Source: Bacilli bacterium (lineage in GTDB: Bacteria > Bacillota_I > Bacilli_A > RFN20 > CAG-826). From it: a stretch of DNA of 7,693 nt. The stretch is taken from the NCBI GenBank assembly GCA_024693415.1, contig JAILKX010000225.1:1-7693 (forward strand), read 5' to 3'. The notes below the pieces were generated by a model, which made no database searches, was not told the DNA's origin, and saw only the letters and a program-made list of their open reading frames with translations. The position numbers and the translations under genes were made by a program. Shown one piece after another: positions 5,553 through 7,693 of this stretch (position 1 is the stretch's first letter; the number at the start of each line of letters is the position of its first letter).

Positions 5553-6740
5553 CTAGATGAGCGCGTTCCCGACGATGCCGGCGATCGTGGTGAGCAGGAC
5601 GAAGGCCATGACCGAGGCGAACCATATCCAGTCGGACTTCTTGAATTTGAAGCTCGCCTTGCAGAGGGCGAGGATCAGGTAGTAGCGGAATCCCCAGAGG
5701 ACGAGGCCTAGGATCAACGAGCTCAGGATGGCTCCGGTGAAGACCGAGCCGATTACGGAGAGGCCGCTGACGGAGGTGAGGCCGGTGATGGCGTTGCCGA
5801 TATGGTAAAGAGGCAGGAACCAGCGCGGGTGGAAGCCGAGTTTTCCGGCGTGCTCGCCCGAAGGCTCCTTCGCGAGGAATAGATACGCGGCGAGCCCGCC
5901 GGCGAGGACGAAATAGAGGACCTGGCCGATGATGAGGACCGAGGGGTACCAGTCGCCAGAGAAGATTTGCCTGCCCTGGATCAGCGGGTAGAAGATCGTG
6001 AAGATCATCACGCCGGGATTGACCATCGAGAGGTTCAGGCAAAGGCTTGGGTAGGTGTAGTCGAAATAATTCGCGTCCGGGATGAAGTTGGTGATGTAGC
6101 CGAATATCGCGGCCGGGAAGGAACCAAGCAACCCTTGGAACAGGGCGAGTCCGATCAAGGAATAGACGACGTTTTTGCCGGCGGCGACCGCGAAGGAGGA
6201 GATGAAGTATTGGGCGGCGGCGCCGAATAGGATATAGACGAAGGCGAGGGCGATGTAGCCGTAATTGAGCGAGGCGCGGGTGTATTCGACCCAGGAGCCG
6301 CTGCCATCGAGATAGTAGGATTCCGGGAGCGGGCGGAGGGAGCTGAGCGAGAACACGAGGATCTCGAACCAGAACAAGACCGTGGTGAGGGCCAATACGA
6401 GGCCTAGCCCGAAGAGGATCCTCTGCCAGCGGAAGCGGTTCGGCTTGAACGGGGTCTGGAGGTAGAGGTCAGCTTCGTTGGCCTTGAGGCGGTAGTGGAA
6501 GGTCGAAAGCGGCATGAAGGTCGCAAGCAAGAGCGCGCAGACGCTCGAGAAGCCGATCATCGCGGGGACTGTGCCCAACTGATAGGCCATGTCCTGGCCT
6601 TGGTAGGCGTTGTGGTGGACCGTGTTGTAATAGGGGACGCTGAAGCCGGCGATCGCGGCGATGGAGCAAGTCACCACCAAGAAGATGATGACGAGGGTGA
6701 GATGCGATTTGATCTCGTGGATGAAATACTTCTTATTCAT
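5553..6740 (-). CDS. ABC-2-type transporter permease
   Basis: This 395-residue integral membrane protein is the membrane half of an ABC transporter. Hydrophobic segments lie at about 14-34, 57-79, 107-132, 158-183, 190-216, 236-252, 265-290, 331-360 and 370-393. They are separated by charged loops such as HYRLKANEADLY (82-93) and KEPSGEHAGKLGFHPR (291-306). The short charged N-terminus before the first segment and the EHAG loop resemble permeases paired with YtrB-like ATPases in Firmicutes. Its ATG overlaps the ATPase stop by 8 nt (ATGAATAA), so the two are translated together and surely form one complex. Substrate and direction are not visible from sequence. Export of a peptide, lipid or antibiotic is the usual role of such systems. 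Confidence 0.83.
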   Translation of the reverse strand: MNKKYFIHEIKSHLTLVIIFLVVTCSIAAIAGFSVPYYNTVHHNAYQGQDMAYQLGTVPAMIGFSSVCALLLATFMPLSTFHYRLKANEADLYLQTPFKPNRFRWQRILFGLGLVLALTTVLFWFEILVFSLSSLRPLPESYYLDGSGSWVEYTRASLNYGYIALAFVYILFGAAAQYFISSFAVAAGKNVVYSLIGLALFQGLLGSFPAAIFGYITNFIPDANYFDYTYPSLCLNLSMVNPGVMIFTIFYPLIQGRQIFSGDWYPSVLIIGQVLYFVLAGGLAAYLFLAKEPSGEHAGKLGFHPRWFLPLYHIGNAITGLTSVSGLSVIGSVFTGAILSSLILGLVLWGFRYYLILALCKASFKFKKSDWIWFASVMAFVLLTTIAGIVGNALI

Positions 6741-7623
6741 GGTCTTCCATCCTCTTTCTGGTGAGCAGCATTTCCATGCGCATCGTCTCGTCTTCGTCGA
6801 GCGGGACGTTCTCTAGTAGCGTCGGGTTGAAGCGTTCCTTGATGAGCTCCGCTTCCTTTTCGGAGCCCGAGATCACGAAATTGAGGATCGAGCCGACCTT
6901 GCGGAAGCTGATGACGGTGAGCCCGGCGGACTCGAGGTCCTCTTGCTTGACCTCGGTCGGGAAGATCGCCTGGAACTTCATGAGGGTCTCGCCGAGGTGC
7001 TCGACCTCCTTGCTCTGCCCAAGCTGTCCCTTGAAGAGGACGATGAAGCGGTCGGCAAGCCTTTCGAGCGTCGACATGTTGTGCGAGGAAAGGATGAGGG
7101 TCTTGCCCTTTTCGCGTTCCTCGAGAAGTTCCCCTTTGATGATATCGAGGACCACGGGATCGAGTCCGTCGAAGGCCTCATCCATCAAAAGATAGGGGAC
7201 GTGTATCGAAATTGAGAGGAAAATGAAGAGCTGGCGCTTCATGCCTTTGGAGAAGGTCGAGAGCCTTCTGTCGGTCGGAAGGTTGAACTTCTTCATGAGG
7301 CCGTAGAAGCGATTAACATCGATGTCGTAGAAGCAGGAATAGAGCTCAACGATATCCTTCGCGAAGGCGTTGGTCGGGATGCTGGGCGAATCGGAAAGGA
7401 AGAAGACCTTCTCCTTCGCCTCTTTGCTTTCGACGGGATTGCCGTCGATGTAGGCGCCGCCATAAGACGGCGTGAGAATGCCGGAAAGCAGGCGGAGCAG
7501 GGTCGATTTCCCCGCGCCGTTCTCGCCGACGAGCGCGGCGATTCCCGGTTCGATGGTCAGGTTCAGATGCGATACGGCATGCACAGTATCGAAATCCTTG
7601 CCCAAATCTCTGATTTCAATCAT
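6733..7623 (-). CDS. ABC transporter ATP-binding protein (YtrB/CcmA-like)
   Basis: This 296-residue ATPase energises the adjacent permease at the inner face of the membrane. It shows Walker A GENGAGKST (33-41), a degenerate signature LSTFSKGMKRQ (121-131), Walker B YLLMDE (144-149), D-loop GLDP (153-156) and H-loop SSHN (His181). At the Q-loop position it reads FFLSDSP (75-80) without the usual Gln, a variant I associate with YtrB-like exporter ATPases. Residues from about 205 form a C-terminal extension with no motif I recognise. I chose ATG 7623 because GGAGGG lies 5 nt upstream. ATG 7641 would add six residues without a good site. The start overlaps the end of the upstream gene (ATGATTGA). 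Confidence 0.9.
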   Translation of the reverse strand: MIEIRDLGKDFDTVHAVSHLNLTIEPGIAALVGENGAGKSTLLRLLSGILTPSYGGAYIDGNPVESKEAKEKVFFLSDSPSIPTNAFAKDIVELYSCFYDIDVNRFYGLMKKFNLPTDRRLSTFSKGMKRQLFIFLSISIHVPYLLMDEAFDGLDPVVLDIIKGELLEEREKGKTLILSSHNMSTLERLADRFIVLFKGQLGQSKEVEHLGETLMKFQAIFPTEVKQEDLESAGLTVISFRKVGSILNFVISGSEKEAELIKERFNPTLLENVPLDEDETMRMEMLLTRKRMEDHE

Positions 7624-7693
7624 GGATACCCTCCATTTCATTCAGCGCCTCGGCGATTTCCTGTTTGGAATAGCCTTGGCTTAAGAGGTCGCG
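7616..7693 (-). CDS. C-terminal end of a probable GntR/YtrA-type regulator (partial)
   Basis: The last 25 codons of a gene enter from the right edge and end at TGA 7618-7616, inside the first codons of the ATPase. The visible peptide contains SQGYSKQEIAEALNEMEG. A short helix of the type GYSKxEIxEAL is common at the C-terminus of YtrA-family GntR repressors, which typically lead such ABC operons. The overlap shows it is the upstream member of the same operon. The family call rests on few residues and on context. Another regulator or a small unrelated protein remains possible. Confidence 0.5.
   Translation of the reverse strand, partial: RDLLSQGYSKQEIAEALNEMEGIHD

Noticed and set aside
5512..6042. 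Minus-strand 176-codon frame within the permease gene
   Set aside because: It is an out-of-phase shadow, Pro/Arg/Leu-rich without membrane segments, inside a gene that clearly encodes a membrane protein.
1..7693. CRISPR array, transposon, phage or attachment-site signals
   Set aside because: No regularly spaced repeats, transposase or integrase frames, or target-site duplications are visible. The tRNA 3' ends show no repeated copy elsewhere in the window that would mark an integration site.

Overview
The window is bacterial chromosome with a fairly high GC content by eye. It has strong Shine-Dalgarno sequences (AGGAG or AGGAGG, usually 5-8 nt before the start), CCA-encoding tRNA genes, and UGA, UAA and UAG all used as stops. 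A GH3 glycosidase with a Firmicutes-type C-terminal tail, a PPi-type phosphofructokinase and a regulator/ATPase/permease ABC operon suggest an anaerobic, carbohydrate-fermenting Firmicutes-like bacterium, perhaps an uncultured gut Bacilli or Clostridia lineage. This placement is inference. UGA as stop argues against a Mycoplasma-type code.

Layout. Positions 1-60 hold only a short diverged repeat. Positions 61-1231, minus strand, carry an alpha/beta hydrolase, then tRNA-Leu(CAG), tRNA-Arg(CCG) and a Rho-independent terminator. Positions 1233-3608, minus, encode a 791-residue family 3 glycoside hydrolase whose stop lies one base before the hydrolase start, so the two form an operon. Positions 3609-3671 are a 63-bp divergent control region with a 17-bp palindrome. 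Positions 3672-4085, plus, hold the only plus-strand gene, an unrecognised acidic 137-residue protein. Positions 4086-4257 contain a second copy of the short repeat, a GC-rich hairpin and the phosphofructokinase terminator. Positions 4258-5460, minus, encode a phosphofructokinase with PPi-type signature residues. Positions 5553-7623, minus, hold an ABC permease and ATPase with overlapping reading frames. The last 25 codons of a probable GntR/YtrA-type regulator run off the right edge.

How the genes fit together. The GH3 enzyme has no signal peptide, so it probably cleaves imported glycosides in the cytoplasm, and the released sugar could feed the phosphofructokinase step. The small hydrolase is translationally linked to the GH3 enzyme and may remove acyl groups from the same substrates or act on an unrelated ester. 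The ABC operon looks like a self-regulated export or stress module and has no evident link to the sugar genes. I found no mobile element, CRISPR array, phage gene or clearly new multi-gene system. The most unusual items are the repeat pair, the palindrome that overlaps the GH3 ribosome-binding site, and the possibly leaderless unknown gene.
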